Shown one piece after another: positions 51,876-61,191 of a DNA stretch of 63,940 nucleotides. The notes under the pieces were generated by a model. The model saw only the letters and a program-made list of their open reading frames with translations. It had not been told where the DNA came from and did not search any database. The stretch comes from Chloroflexota bacterium. Lineage in GTDB: Bacteria > Chloroflexota > Dehalococcoidia > Lucifugimonadales > JACPCK01. Both the position numbers and the translations under genes were made by a program. The stretch spans positions 1-63,940 of the forward strand of contig JACPCK010000014.1 of assembly GCA_016179845.1 (NCBI GenBank). The letters run 5' to 3'. Numbering within the stretch: position 1 is the first letter of the stretch; each line of letters opens with the position of its first letter.

Positions 51876-53044
51876 TTCCTCTCCTCCCAGAGCATGGTAG
51901 TCAGGGCGTGGAGCATCCAGGCCTGCCCCCACCGCATGTAGGGGGTGCGGTTGACGAGGAATCGGCCCCGGCGGAAGAAGAAGGCCCCGCTGGGGCTTCG
52001 CATGTTATCCAGGGTCCACTCAAGCACCCTCAGGGCCGTCTCCCATGCCTTGGGCGTCATCCCCTTGAGCCTGCTCATGACGACCAGCGCCTGCGCGGCA
52101 CAGTGTATGTCGATGGGGTAGACCCGGTCGTGGTAATACTTGGGGGTCCCGTCAGGGAGGAACAGGTGATCAAGATAGAACCTGAGCCCCCTTGCAAGGG
52201 TAGCCTTGAACCGCTCCGGGTCTACGCAGCGGTGGTGCCAGTAGACGGCCTCCAGGTTGAAGCCAGTATGGAACCCGTCGACCCAGCGCTGGTATGGGGC
52301 TTCTCCGTAGGGCCAGGCCCCGTCCGGCGTCTGGGCGCGATTGCTGTACTCGTAGGCGGACTCGGCTGTTGCCAGCATCTCTCTATGACCGCCCACGATG
52401 GCCGTACGGGCCAGGAGGCTGGCGGCCAGGTAGTTGGCGTTGTGCACCCTGCTACTGTCCAGGGGCGTGTAGCTGAAACAGATGGCGCCGTCCCTCTCGT
52501 ATCGGTTCAGGTCGCTCAGGATAAAACGGGCCGCACCCTCCGCTACCTCCAGGTATTGGGACTCTCCCAAGAGGTCGTAGGCATCCAGGAAGGCGTGGCC
52601 TATGAAGGCTGTGTTCACGGCGGTAGGGGTTCCCTTCGGGAGATAGAACGCCCTGCTCTGCCAGTCAAAGTTGTAGCCCCAGCAGTACCCGGAGTAGCCG
52701 GGCGTGCTGTGCTCTACCAGCCACTGGGCTACAGTTCTGGCCTCTCCCAGGTACTGGGTGGACTGGGTGAGTCTAAACAGCTTTACATAACTGGACAGGA
52801 AGAGACCCATACCCTTCGGATTGTATCCCTTCTTGATCCCAAGTATGGGCCGGACGTTCACAGGCAGGCGGCGAAGAGACTGGGTGGCAGCCATTCGGAG
52901 CCAGGGGCTTGGCTTGGTCAGCCAACGAATCATAGGGCTGTTGAGGGCGTCGTAGGGGTCATACCCTCGGTGGCCTTCGGCTTGGACGAAGCGCAGCAGG
53001 TCAGCGACTGGGTCCTGGAGCGGGTAGAAGAGAGATACAGCCAT
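51872..53044 (-). CDS. Predicted (alpha/alpha)6-toroid protein of a polysaccharide locus
   Basis: The ATG at 53044 starts just after the bi-domain oxidoreductase stop; the longer frame is its shadow. About 390 aa. Several repeated helical stretches carry aromatic and acidic clusters (YSGYCWGYNFDWQSRAFYLP, AVNTAFIGHAFLDAYDLLGE, WVDGFHTGFNLEAVYW, DIHCAAQALVVMSRLKG), a pattern of (alpha/alpha)6-barrel carbohydrate enzymes. I do not know the exact family; C5-epimerase, lyase or hydrolase roles are possible. It has no obvious signal peptide, so it may act in the cytoplasm. It lies between the fused oxidoreductase and the WecG-like gene. Confidence 0.65.
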   Translation of the reverse strand: MAVSLFYPLQDPVADLLRFVQAEGHRGYDPYDALNSPMIRWLTKPSPWLRMAATQSLRRLPVNVRPILGIKKGYNPKGMGLFLSSYVKLFRLTQSTQYLGEARTVAQWLVEHSTPGYSGYCWGYNFDWQSRAFYLPKGTPTAVNTAFIGHAFLDAYDLLGESQYLEVAEGAARFILSDLNRYERDGAICFSYTPLDSSRVHNANYLAASLLARTAIVGGHREMLATAESAYEYSNRAQTPDGAWPYGEAPYQRWVDGFHTGFNLEAVYWHHRCVDPERFKATLARGLRFYLDHLFLPDGTPKYYHDRVYPIDIHCAAQALVVMSRLKGMTPKAWETALRVLEWTLDNMRSPSGAFFFRRGRFLVNRTPYMRWGQAWMLHALTTMLWEERN

Positions 53045-53046
53045 CG

Positions 53047-55209
53047 CTATAGAGTCACCGGCCTCCCCTTCCGGACCGCCTCCTGGATCGCCATCGTGGC
53101 CCTTGTCACCGCGGCCAGCTCCTCCAGACTGAAAGCTGGAGGTCTCTTGCCCCTGACCACGTCCAGGAAGCTTTCCACCTCCTCCTTGTACCCCTTCTGC
53201 TGACTTCCAGTGCTCCACCTCCTGACTCTCCGGTGGCCCTGGAACAGCTCAAGGAGGCGGAAGTCCTCGACTACGGCTGAGCAGCCTCCGCCAAAGACCT
53301 CCAGTCGCTCTTTGGGCAAGGCTGGGCTTCCTCGAGAGGTGTACACAATGGTGCCGAGGCTGCCGTCGGCGAAGGAGAGGGTAGCGACCAGGTTATCGGG
53401 CGGATGGGTGTCCCCTATCACAGGCAGGGCAGAGGCCCTTATCTCCTGAAGGGGATGGCCACACAGGAAGTAAAGGGTGTCCACAAAGTGACATACCTCC
53501 CCCAGGATGCGGCCTCCACCTATGTCAGGGTCATGGGCCCAGTGGCCGGGCGGCAGAGGGCCGGCGTTGACCCGGTAGCTCATGACCAGCGGGTGGGCGC
53601 CTTTCTCCTTCAGGAACTCCCTGAGGAGGGCGATCATGGGGGAGAAGCGGCGGTTGAACCCCACAGCAAGGTATTGTCCAGATGCCAGCGCTGTCTCCAT
53701 GACCTCCTGGAGTTCCCCTTCTGTCAGGGCCAGAGGTTTCTCCACGAAGACGTGTTTGCCTCGCTTCAGGGCCAGAGCCGCCTGACGGGCGTGGAGATGG
53801 TGGGGCGTGGCGATGACTGCTGCGTGAACGTTGTCTTGGGCCAGGGCCTCGTTGGGGTCTGTGCTGCACATCCTGAAGCCGAACCTCTCGGCGACCTTGC
53901 GGGCACTCGGCCCCGAGCTGTTGACGACAACTACCAGCTCAGTGCTGGATCTCTTCAGGGGAGGCAGGAGGAACCCCTTGGCGAAGTTGCCTGCCCCTAT
54001 CAGGGCAATCCCCACGTTTGCGGTGGCTTTCACCGGTGGTATTGCCTCTGTGCGCAGCACAACGGGTCCTGCCGCCGGCCCCGGCGTCTCCTGGGGGTAC
54101 TCAAAGATTACCCCTACGGTGTTTCCACCTTCTATGCCCGCGATAGTCCGATACGCAGCCTCGGCTTCCTGGATGGGGAGCCGGTGGGTAACAAGGCCAC
54201 CTGGCCGCACCATTCCCCCTTTGAGCATGTCCAGAAAGCCCTCCATGTTTCGCTTCTCTGTCCAGCGCACGTAGCCCACAGGGTAGTCGATACCCTTCTC
54301 TTCGTACACAGGGTCGTACCGGCCCGGCCCGTATGACCGGGAGAAGCGCACCTCCAGCTCTTTGGAGTAGAAGGGCTCACGGTGCAGGTCTGCCTTCACT
54401 GCGCCCACCACCACCAGCCTGCCGCGGTCTCGCAGGAGCTGGCTGGCCACCTCGACCGGGTCATTGCTGCTGGTGGATGCGGTGATGATGGCCGCGTCGA
54501 AGCCCACGCCATTGGTAAACCTTTGGACCGTGTCCTCCGGCGCTAGAGCCTCACGGGCCACCGCGCCGTTAGCCCCGCAGCGGAGAGCGAGGGCCGCCGC
54601 CTCTTTCGAGAGGTCCACCCCGAAGGCGAGGCAGCCCTGGGCCTTGAGGAGCTGGACCGTCAACTGGCCCACCAGGCCCAGCCCGATAACCAGCACCCTC
54701 TCTCCCAGGCTCACCCCTGCCTGCCGTATTCCCTGGAGGGCTATCGCTCCCAGCGTGGCGAAGGCCGCGTCCTCCAGAGCCACGCCCTCTGGTATCCTGG
54801 CGGCCAGGTTCTTTGGCACGTAGACGACCTCTGCGTGGCTGGCATAGCCTACCCCTCCACAGGCCACCCTGTCGCCTGGGACGTAATCCTGGCAACTGGA
54901 CTCCAGCACCACCCCTGCGGAGCTGTAGCCAAGGGGCGTGTAGGCATCGAGGCGGTCTCTCGCCAGGCGGTAGGTCTCCATTAGGCCGTGGGTCTTCACC
55001 GACTGCCATGCCTTGCGCACCAGGTCGGGGCGGCTGCGGGCCTTGTCGAGAAGGCTCCGGCGGGCCATCTCCACTGAGGCTCGTTCAGTGCCTGGGCTGA
55101 TGACGGAGAAGGCTGTGCGGACGAGCACGCCTTCCCCCTCCATGGCTGGCAGTGGCACGTCAACTATCTTCACTCCACCCCCGCTGTACTCCAGCACGAC
55201 CTGCTTCAT
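53047..55209 (-). CDS. Fused zinc-type alcohol dehydrogenase / Gfo-Idh-MocA oxidoreductase
   Basis: Encodes 720 aa. Residues ~1-370 form a medium-chain dehydrogenase (GERVLVIGLGLVGQLTVQLL), and ~380-720 a Gfo/Idh/MocA domain (VGIALIGAGNFAKGFLLPPL, HVFVEKPLALTEGELQEVME). Such two-domain oxidoreductases occur in exopolysaccharide and heparinase-like loci and are thought to act on nucleotide-sugars or oligosaccharides. Its start overlaps the upstream methyltransferase stop by four bases, and it directly precedes the (alpha/alpha)6 protein. Confidence 0.92.
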   Translation of the reverse strand: MKQVVLEYSGGGVKIVDVPLPAMEGEGVLVRTAFSVISPGTERASVEMARRSLLDKARSRPDLVRKAWQSVKTHGLMETYRLARDRLDAYTPLGYSSAGVVLESSCQDYVPGDRVACGGVGYASHAEVVYVPKNLAARIPEGVALEDAAFATLGAIALQGIRQAGVSLGERVLVIGLGLVGQLTVQLLKAQGCLAFGVDLSKEAAALALRCGANGAVAREALAPEDTVQRFTNGVGFDAAIITASTSSNDPVEVASQLLRDRGRLVVVGAVKADLHREPFYSKELEVRFSRSYGPGRYDPVYEEKGIDYPVGYVRWTEKRNMEGFLDMLKGGMVRPGGLVTHRLPIQEAEAAYRTIAGIEGGNTVGVIFEYPQETPGPAAGPVVLRTEAIPPVKATANVGIALIGAGNFAKGFLLPPLKRSSTELVVVVNSSGPSARKVAERFGFRMCSTDPNEALAQDNVHAAVIATPHHLHARQAALALKRGKHVFVEKPLALTEGELQEVMETALASGQYLAVGFNRRFSPMIALLREFLKEKGAHPLVMSYRVNAGPLPPGHWAHDPDIGGGRILGEVCHFVDTLYFLCGHPLQEIRASALPVIGDTHPPDNLVATLSFADGSLGTIVYTSRGSPALPKERLEVFGGGCSAVVEDFRLLELFQGHRRVRRWSTGSQQKGYKEEVESFLDVVRGKRPPAFSLEELAAVTRATMAIQEAVRKGRPVTL

Positions 55210-56219
55210 GCCATCTTGCTCAGCTTGAAGATGTAGTAGGGGTCTCGCATCACCTTGTCAATAGTGAGCCCCGCCTGGCGGAACTCCTGGCACAGCTCTT
55301 CATAGGAGTAAAAGCTCCCCCGGTGCGTCGGGTCACCGCCTTTGGGGGCGTGGCCCCTGGTGTCTACCATGTGGATAGGTACGGTCACCAGGGCGATGGC
55401 ACCGGGCGCCATAACCCTGGCCATCTCCTTGATCGCCAATGCCGGGTGCGAAAGGTGCTCCAGCACTTCAGACATCACTATGATATCAAAAGAGCAGTCG
55501 TTGAAGGGGAGGCCTTCGGCGTGTCCCCAAACCATCCGCCCGCGGTTCGCAGGGTCCCTGATGGCACCTATCTTCAAGGCAGGCGCTGAAAGGTCCAGGC
55601 CTACAAAAGGCCCCCGACCTTTGTAGAGGTCAAGCCACGGGTTGATCGAACACCCGATATCCAGTATCGCCCCTGTTCTGTTTCCCATCAGCGATTCCAC
55701 CCGCTGGCGCCGGACGAGCATATCTCTGGGAAGCACGCTCCAGTCAGCCAGGCTGCCCAGGGCGTAGTTGGGGTACCTGTTAAGATAGCGGACCATTCTC
55801 ATTTCATCATCGATACCCATGCTGCTGCCAGTGCTCCAAACCTTATGTAAGGCCTCCTCCTCTCGCTGGCCTTCCCGCCACAGCTCGAAGCCCTGGTGCA
55901 CGGCTTGATCGCCATCATCAGCTCCAGGATAGAGCCCCGCCAAAACTTGCTCTAAATGCGGCACACTGCGGGCCCGGCGTGCGAAGTGGAGAGCGTCGCG
56001 TAGCAGTCTGTAACGCTCTTCACGGGACTCGGCTATTGATTCGACCCTGGTGTAGTTCAGGAGGTCCAACCTCACGCGGTAGAAAACTCTCAGGGACAGG
56101 GCGAGAATACGACAGCTAACTTTCCACAGAGGACGATAACGGGAACTCGCCCTCAGGATGATCCTATCGACAAAAGCCAAAAACAGGATTGAGAAGCGTC
56201 TCAAGAGAGGGCGATACAC
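55206..56219 (-). CDS. SAM-dependent methyltransferase with a long N-terminal region
   Basis: Encodes 337 aa from ATG 56219. Motif I is AILDIGCSINPWLDLYKGRG, followed by FVGLDLSAPALK, and FDIIVMSEVLEHLSHPALAI as post-motif strand, typical of Methyltransf_11. The first ~170 residues are helical and unknown; VDRIILRASSRYRPLW and VRLDLLNYTRVE lie there. The stop overlaps the following gene start (ATGA). Its substrate is probably a sugar or lipid of the glycan. Confidence 0.82.
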   Translation of the reverse strand: MYRPLLRRFSILFLAFVDRIILRASSRYRPLWKVSCRILALSLRVFYRVRLDLLNYTRVESIAESREERYRLLRDALHFARRARSVPHLEQVLAGLYPGADDGDQAVHQGFELWREGQREEEALHKVWSTGSSMGIDDEMRMVRYLNRYPNYALGSLADWSVLPRDMLVRRQRVESLMGNRTGAILDIGCSINPWLDLYKGRGPFVGLDLSAPALKIGAIRDPANRGRMVWGHAEGLPFNDCSFDIIVMSEVLEHLSHPALAIKEMARVMAPGAIALVTVPIHMVDTRGHAPKGGDPTHRGSFYSYEELCQEFRQAGLTIDKVMRDPYYIFKLSKMA

Positions 56220-56237
56220 GGAAACAATACCTGAAGC

Positions 56238-57359
56238 CTATCCCGCCGCGGCAGCCTTCTCTATGGTCTCCAGGATGCCCAGAACCGTCTTTCTCCAGGA
56301 GAAGACCTCAGCCCTTTGAAGTCCCTTTTCAATCATCTGCGCCCGCAGTTCCCTGTCCTTGATGACCCTGCCCATGGCCTTCGCTAGCTCAGATACGGAC
56401 TCCGGGTCTGCCAATAGGGCTGCGCCTCCTGTAACTTCGGGTAGAGCGAAGAGATTGGAGGCCACCACGGGCGTACCGCAGGCCATAGCCTCCACCACTG
56501 GGAGGCCAAAGCTCTCAAAGAGCGACGGGCAGACAAATAGGTCGGCGCCGCGGTAGATGGGAGGCAGTTGCGTGTTGTCACGGTTCCCCATGAAAAGGAC
56601 CTTGCTGCCAATCCCCAGGTCATGGGCGAGCTTCTCCATGGTCTTCTGATAGGTCGGTCCGCCGCCGCCCACCAGCACGAGCCTGTGACGTATCCCTTCC
56701 TTGCTTACAAGCTGCTGAAAGGCCTGTAGTAGGCGCCCGTGGTTCTTGTACGGTCTTAATACGGAGACGTACAGGATGTAGGGGCCGTCCACAGGTGTCT
56801 GACCGGTGCCGTCGGTGTTGAAGAGTTGCTGGTTGAGGCCGTGGTAGACCACCTGCACTTTGTCTGGAGGCAGGCGAAACCTCTGGCAGAGGTCCGCTTT
56901 CATGAAGTTGGAGTTGGTTAGGATCAGGGTGGCCGTCTTGACTGAAAGGCGGAGCATCATCCGCCGTCCCAGGGCCTTGAGAAGGGGAGGGTAGTCGGAG
57001 AAGATGTACTGCACCAGCCCCCTCACGTGGACTACCGTGGGGCGACCGCAGAAGGGGACCAGGAAGTTGTTGGGGAAGTACATGACGTCTAAGGCCAGCC
57101 GCCGTGCCTGAGACGGTAGGAACATCTGGCGCACCCCAGTTCTAGGGATGCCACCTTCTATGGGCCCGGGCACACCAATTCCGTGGAACCCGTTGCCCTG
57201 GGCTCTTTCCAGCACCTCTTTGGCGCGCCGGCTAGCAAAGACGTAGTACTGATGATCAGCTTGGAGGCCCTTCAACTCGTCCAGGATATTCAGGAGGAAG
57301 GTCCTGGCACCCCCAGCATCCGCGCCCAGCTTACCGATGCCGTCAATCCCTATTCTCAC
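56238..57359 (-). CDS. Group 1 (GT4) glycosyltransferase
   Basis: Encodes 373 aa of the GT-B fold. GKLGADAGGARTFLLNIL is the acceptor-side loop, and the C-terminal nucleotide-sugar site contains ADLFVCPSLFESFGLPVVEA (E-x7-E). It belongs to the mannosyltransferase-like GT4 family. It is followed after 18 bases by the methyltransferase and lies ten bases downstream of another GT4 gene. Sugar specificity is unknown. Confidence 0.92.
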   Translation of the reverse strand: MRIGIDGIGKLGADAGGARTFLLNILDELKGLQADHQYYVFASRRAKEVLERAQGNGFHGIGVPGPIEGGIPRTGVRQMFLPSQARRLALDVMYFPNNFLVPFCGRPTVVHVRGLVQYIFSDYPPLLKALGRRMMLRLSVKTATLILTNSNFMKADLCQRFRLPPDKVQVVYHGLNQQLFNTDGTGQTPVDGPYILYVSVLRPYKNHGRLLQAFQQLVSKEGIRHRLVLVGGGGPTYQKTMEKLAHDLGIGSKVLFMGNRDNTQLPPIYRGADLFVCPSLFESFGLPVVEAMACGTPVVASNLFALPEVTGGAALLADPESVSELAKAMGRVIKDRELRAQMIEKGLQRAEVFSWRKTVLGILETIEKAAAAG

Positions 57360-57369
57360 TACTAACCTC

Positions 57370-58542
57370 TCAGCCTCCCGGCTCTTGTGCTCGATCTTTC
57401 CCCAGGAGATCGCGGTAGATCCGCTTGTGGGCCTCTACCGCGCCACGGATGTGGAACCGCTCAAGCATCGCCCTTGTATCGGCACGGGCCAGCTTGAGCC
57501 ACATATTATCATCGTTTAGCAGCGTAAGGATCGCCTTTGCCAGGGCCCGATGGTCCTCAGACGGGACAAGAAGCCCGTTAACGCCGTCCTCCACTATCTC
57601 TGCGATGCCGCCAACCCTGGTGCCTATTACGGGAGTCCCATAGCTCAGGGATTCGAGGAGCGTCATGCCCAACCCCTCGGTGCGCGAAGGCAAGACCGTA
57701 ACCCTGGCCTGTCGGTAGAGCTCCTCCATGTTGTCGACGAAACCCATGAACCTCACACGACTTTCAATGTCCAGGTCCTTGGCCAGCTTCTGAAGGAGTT
57801 GCAGCTCCCAGGCGGGCCCTTCTCCTACTACAAGAAACTCCGCGGCCGGTCTCTCCTCAAGCACCAGGGCCGCGGCCCTTAATAATACATCGGTGCCCTT
57901 TTCAAGGCCAGCGCGCGTGGGACACAGGACAGCTACGGTGGAATCAGACGTCCTTGCGTCATTGGCCTCGGTGGAAGAGGGCTCAGGGAAGTCGATGCAG
58001 CCGGGCACCACCGTGATCTTTCTTGCTGACACATGCTCCTTGGCGATCAGGTCCTTCTTGTTGGCCTCCGATAAGACGATGATGCGGTCCACCAACTTGA
58101 AGAGGAAGAACTCGAAGAAAGCGTAGAGCTTGGTCCGCCTGGGAGCGCCGGGCTTTAGGCCCTTGTTGGCCCCCACCATGTGGACCGAGGCGACTAGGGG
58201 TACCCCGGTCATCTTTGCTGCCATCATGCTCAAGAAGGTCTGGAGAATGTCATGGGAGTGGATTACATCAATCCTCTCTTCACGGCATATACGGCGAAGC
58301 TCCAGTACTGAGCGGAAGTCGAACTTGTCCTGGAAGGGGACTGGGACGCAAGGGAATCCCAGCTCTCTGGCTTGGGCCTCTGTGTAGCTGCCCGGGGGGC
58401 AAGCCACTAGAATGGAGACACCTTGGCCGTGCTTCAGGAAACCCCTGAGCAGGTTGGTGATATAGCTGATCCCGCCGCCCCTACGAAGGGGTGGCACCTG
58501 CAAGACCCTTATGTTAGACGTTACTTGTGCTGCTCCATCCAT
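57370..58542 (-). CDS. Group 1 (GT4) glycosyltransferase
   Basis: ATG 58542 starts shortly before IRVLQVPPLRRGGGISYITN, so the upstream TTG at 58605 is not needed; which is used is not certain as no strong RBS is present. About 390 aa. VTVLPSRTEGLGMTLLESLS is the E-x7-E donor site, and HSHDILQTFLSMMAAK is in the N-terminal domain. It transfers a sugar to the lipid-linked repeat. Sugar is unknown. Confidence 0.9.
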   Translation of the reverse strand: MDGAAQVTSNIRVLQVPPLRRGGGISYITNLLRGFLKHGQGVSILVACPPGSYTEAQARELGFPCVPVPFQDKFDFRSVLELRRICREERIDVIHSHDILQTFLSMMAAKMTGVPLVASVHMVGANKGLKPGAPRRTKLYAFFEFFLFKLVDRIIVLSEANKKDLIAKEHVSARKITVVPGCIDFPEPSSTEANDARTSDSTVAVLCPTRAGLEKGTDVLLRAAALVLEERPAAEFLVVGEGPAWELQLLQKLAKDLDIESRVRFMGFVDNMEELYRQARVTVLPSRTEGLGMTLLESLSYGTPVIGTRVGGIAEIVEDGVNGLLVPSEDHRALAKAILTLLNDDNMWLKLARADTRAMLERFHIRGAVEAHKRIYRDLLGKDRAQEPGG

Positions 58543-58608
58543 GTTTCTATGGTCAATAACACACCCTCTGGCGCGGACTTTCCCCCATGGACGCGCCCCA
58601 GACAAGGA

Positions 58609-60096
58609 CTATCCGTCTCCTGCCTTGGCGGGTTCCTTTATTCCCATTGGAGACGCTGGAGCCCGCTCCTTAGCGGCGATGCCATGTAGCACGCCGGCGA
58701 GTCCCCAAAGAAACCAGGTAAAGGGTGGGAAAAGTGTGGGACGCCCCGTGAGGCTCATGATCAGATAGCCTACACCCATGACGAGGAGGCTGATGGCAGC
58801 CAGGCTGACCTCTTGAGACCCCCGCCTCATCAGTTGGTAGGCGGGCCGGAAGAGGGCCACCATCAGCCACAGGTACAGCAGCAGCCCGATTACCCCGTTG
58901 TCAACGAGGATACGTATAAAATCGTTGTGGGCGTCAGCTCTACCGTAGACGAAAAAGGTCGCCTCAGCGATGTCCTCGTTAGTTCGCAGGCCCAGGCCCA
59001 GTAGAACGTTGACCATCGGCGAATCCCTTAAATATGAAAGCTGGGCGCGCCAGATGAGGCCCCGGCCCTGAAATATGGTATCGGACCAGTAGGCTGAGCC
59101 CCCTCTGAAAAGGCCCACAATGTCCGCGTAGAAGTTGACTAGGAAATCCCGCTGAACCGCTACAAAGATCAACATGCTCAGCAGGAGGAAGATGGTCAAA
59201 GCCCTATGCCTCTTGAGGAGGCACCACGCCAGGAGTTCGGCGACGAAGGCCACCCATCCGGCGCGCAGGAAGGTGTGATACATCAGAAAGGCTACCAGAG
59301 CCAGCAGGCCCAGCAAGAGGAGTTTTTGCCTTTGCGTGCGGGCCCGGCCAAGGAAAAACAAGAGAACAGCAGTCGCCACCAGCAGGTGAGCCACCACAAC
59401 CCAGGCGTCGTGATAGAGGGCGACCATTCTTCCCACGCCCAGTTCCCTCAATGCTTCTCCGCCGGAGTAGCGGTTTGGGTTAGCGAAGCCGATGCCAAAA
59501 ACCCCCGCCATCGTAAGCACAGCTATTAGGGACAGCCCCGAGGCCAGGGCTAGCTTGAAGTAGCGGCCAAGACCCTTCTCGCTGCCCCAGGAGTGGGCCG
59601 CCAGGATGAAGAACACAAAAGGGCCGGCTATACGAAAAAGATCCATGAAGGCCCCAAACCTGTTTGAAGGGATGGAGAGAAAAGCTGGCCCCAGGAGGTT
59701 CAAGGCGAAGAAGGCCATCATGGGAGAGGTGACGGAGTAGCGCATGAACGGTATCCGCCGGACGGAGATCACCATGAAGCCAGCCAGGGGTGCGGCGGCT
59801 CCCCAAAGACGCAAAAGGTTCTGCTTTTCGCCGCCGACCTCAAGGAAATAGTAGGGCCACAGGGTGTCCACGAGGCCGCGGGTGACTAGCGCTAGGCCGA
59901 GAAGCACCTCTGGCCAGAGAAGGGAGATCAGGGTGCTCCCCGCTATCGTCACCAGGGCCGGTGTGAGAAGGGGCTGTATGGACATGGCAACCCCTGATAT
60001 GAGGGCACCCACCACGCCGCCAGCCGCCAATACCAGGGCGGCTAGCGGTGCCAGCGGGCCTCTTGGCCTACGCTGTGAAATAGAGCTACGTTCCAA
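58609..60096 (-). CDS. O-antigen ligase/polymerase family membrane protein
   Basis: Encodes 495 aa, TTG start overlapping the preceding glycosyltransferase by 11 bases. About ten to twelve hydrophobic segments (LAALVLAAGGVVGALISGVA, VSLAAISLLVMGVGYLIMSL) and a large extracellular loop with NRYSGGEALREL-type and RADAHNDFIRILVDNGVIGL motifs; the latter is the conserved Wzy_C/O-antigen ligase signature (H-N-D-F). It would polymerise or ligate the repeat units outside the membrane. Confidence 0.9.
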   Translation of the reverse strand: MERSSISQRRPRGPLAPLAALVLAAGGVVGALISGVAMSIQPLLTPALVTIAGSTLISLLWPEVLLGLALVTRGLVDTLWPYYFLEVGGEKQNLLRLWGAAAPLAGFMVISVRRIPFMRYSVTSPMMAFFALNLLGPAFLSIPSNRFGAFMDLFRIAGPFVFFILAAHSWGSEKGLGRYFKLALASGLSLIAVLTMAGVFGIGFANPNRYSGGEALRELGVGRMVALYHDAWVVVAHLLVATAVLLFFLGRARTQRQKLLLLGLLALVAFLMYHTFLRAGWVAFVAELLAWCLLKRHRALTIFLLLSMLIFVAVQRDFLVNFYADIVGLFRGGSAYWSDTIFQGRGLIWRAQLSYLRDSPMVNVLLGLGLRTNEDIAEATFFVYGRADAHNDFIRILVDNGVIGLLLYLWLMVALFRPAYQLMRRGSQEVSLAAISLLVMGVGYLIMSLTGRPTLFPPFTWFLWGLAGVLHGIAAKERAPASPMGIKEPAKAGDG

Positions 60097-61186
60097 CTCT
60101 CAACAGCCTTTCCAGCAATCCTGTCCCCAGAAGAATAGACTGGGCACGGCCCAGCCAGTTGTGCCTTTCTTCCACGGCCCGGCGTCCGTTTTGCCCCAGC
60201 CTGCTGGCCATGTCCCTGTCTCTCAGCAGAAGGCGAAGCTTAGACACCATGTCCTCGATGGTGAAGTCGCACACTAGGCCACACTGCTCCTCCTGTAAGA
60301 TTTTCGCTGTTTCCGAGCAGTCTGTCGAGACCACCGGGCGGCCGCTGGCCATAGAATCGAACAGCTTCACCGGCGTTATGGCATCGAAATACTCGTGTTT
60401 TCGGTGAGAGATCACCGTGGCGTAGCAACTGGAGTAGAAATCAGGCGCCTTCCCGTAGTCTATCTCCGTCGTGAAGCTTATCCAAGAGCACGAGTATTTT
60501 TTCACAAGGTCCCGGCAGTAGTCAGCACAATCTCTATAGGGTTGATACCCGATTGCCACCTCCAGGTCGGGGAAATCGGTCTTTAGAGTTAACGCCGCCT
60601 CCAGCAGCAGCTCCAGGTTTCGTCCAGGGCTGAGTCCCGATAGGACACCCACTCGCCGCTGCTGGGGAAGCTCAGAGCAGCGAAAGTGCTCAGGATCAGA
60701 GGCGTTGAGGATCAACACCATTCTTTCCTGGAACTCGCTGGGGTACATCCTCCGGTACGTCTCCGAGGTGACGGTAACCCGGTCCACCAGTCGGAAGTTC
60801 TTCAGCAGCAGGGCGCGGCGCCGGCGCCAAAGATCGGGCTCAACAGGCAGTCCATACGCCTCGTCCTGGAGGTTGGGGTCATCCCGCACGTCAAGGATGA
60901 CCGGCACGCCGGTGGCCTTGAGGAGCCTGACCACGGGGGCCGCGAAGGCGTGGGCTAGCATGAAGGCGCCGATGCGGGAGCGCTGAGTCACAAGAAGCCG
61001 TGCCAGCTTCAGCATCGGGCCGGGCCGGGGGCGGCCCAAACGCAGGCCATCTATGTACTCCAGCCTGCATCCCAACCTCTCCAGGGCCCGATGGAGGTTG
61101 TAGGGACGCACGCCCATGTTGAGGTTCCCCACAGAAGCGCGAAGCACCACAAGGGTCTTTCTTTTGTCTTGGATCGACCTAGTCAT
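60086..61186 (-). CDS. Glycosyltransferase (GT-B fold)
   Basis: Encodes 366 aa. RSIQDKRKTLVVLRASVGN starts the protein; VGVLSGLSPGRNLELLLEAA and FDSMASGRPVVSTDCSETAK in the C-terminal half mark the donor domain, though the usual E-x7-E is modified (the first Glu region reads AITPVKLFDSMASGRPV). Assigned to the group 1 superfamily with moderate certainty; the sugar is unknown. Its end overlaps the O-antigen ligase start. Confidence 0.85.
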   Translation of the reverse strand: MTRSIQDKRKTLVVLRASVGNLNMGVRPYNLHRALERLGCRLEYIDGLRLGRPRPGPMLKLARLLVTQRSRIGAFMLAHAFAAPVVRLLKATGVPVILDVRDDPNLQDEAYGLPVEPDLWRRRRALLLKNFRLVDRVTVTSETYRRMYPSEFQERMVLILNASDPEHFRCSELPQQRRVGVLSGLSPGRNLELLLEAALTLKTDFPDLEVAIGYQPYRDCADYCRDLVKKYSCSWISFTTEIDYGKAPDFYSSCYATVISHRKHEYFDAITPVKLFDSMASGRPVVSTDCSETAKILQEEQCGLVCDFTIEDMVSKLRLLLRDRDMASRLGQNGRRAVEERHNWLGRAQSILLGTGLLERLLRVGT

Positions 61187-61191
61187 GCCTT

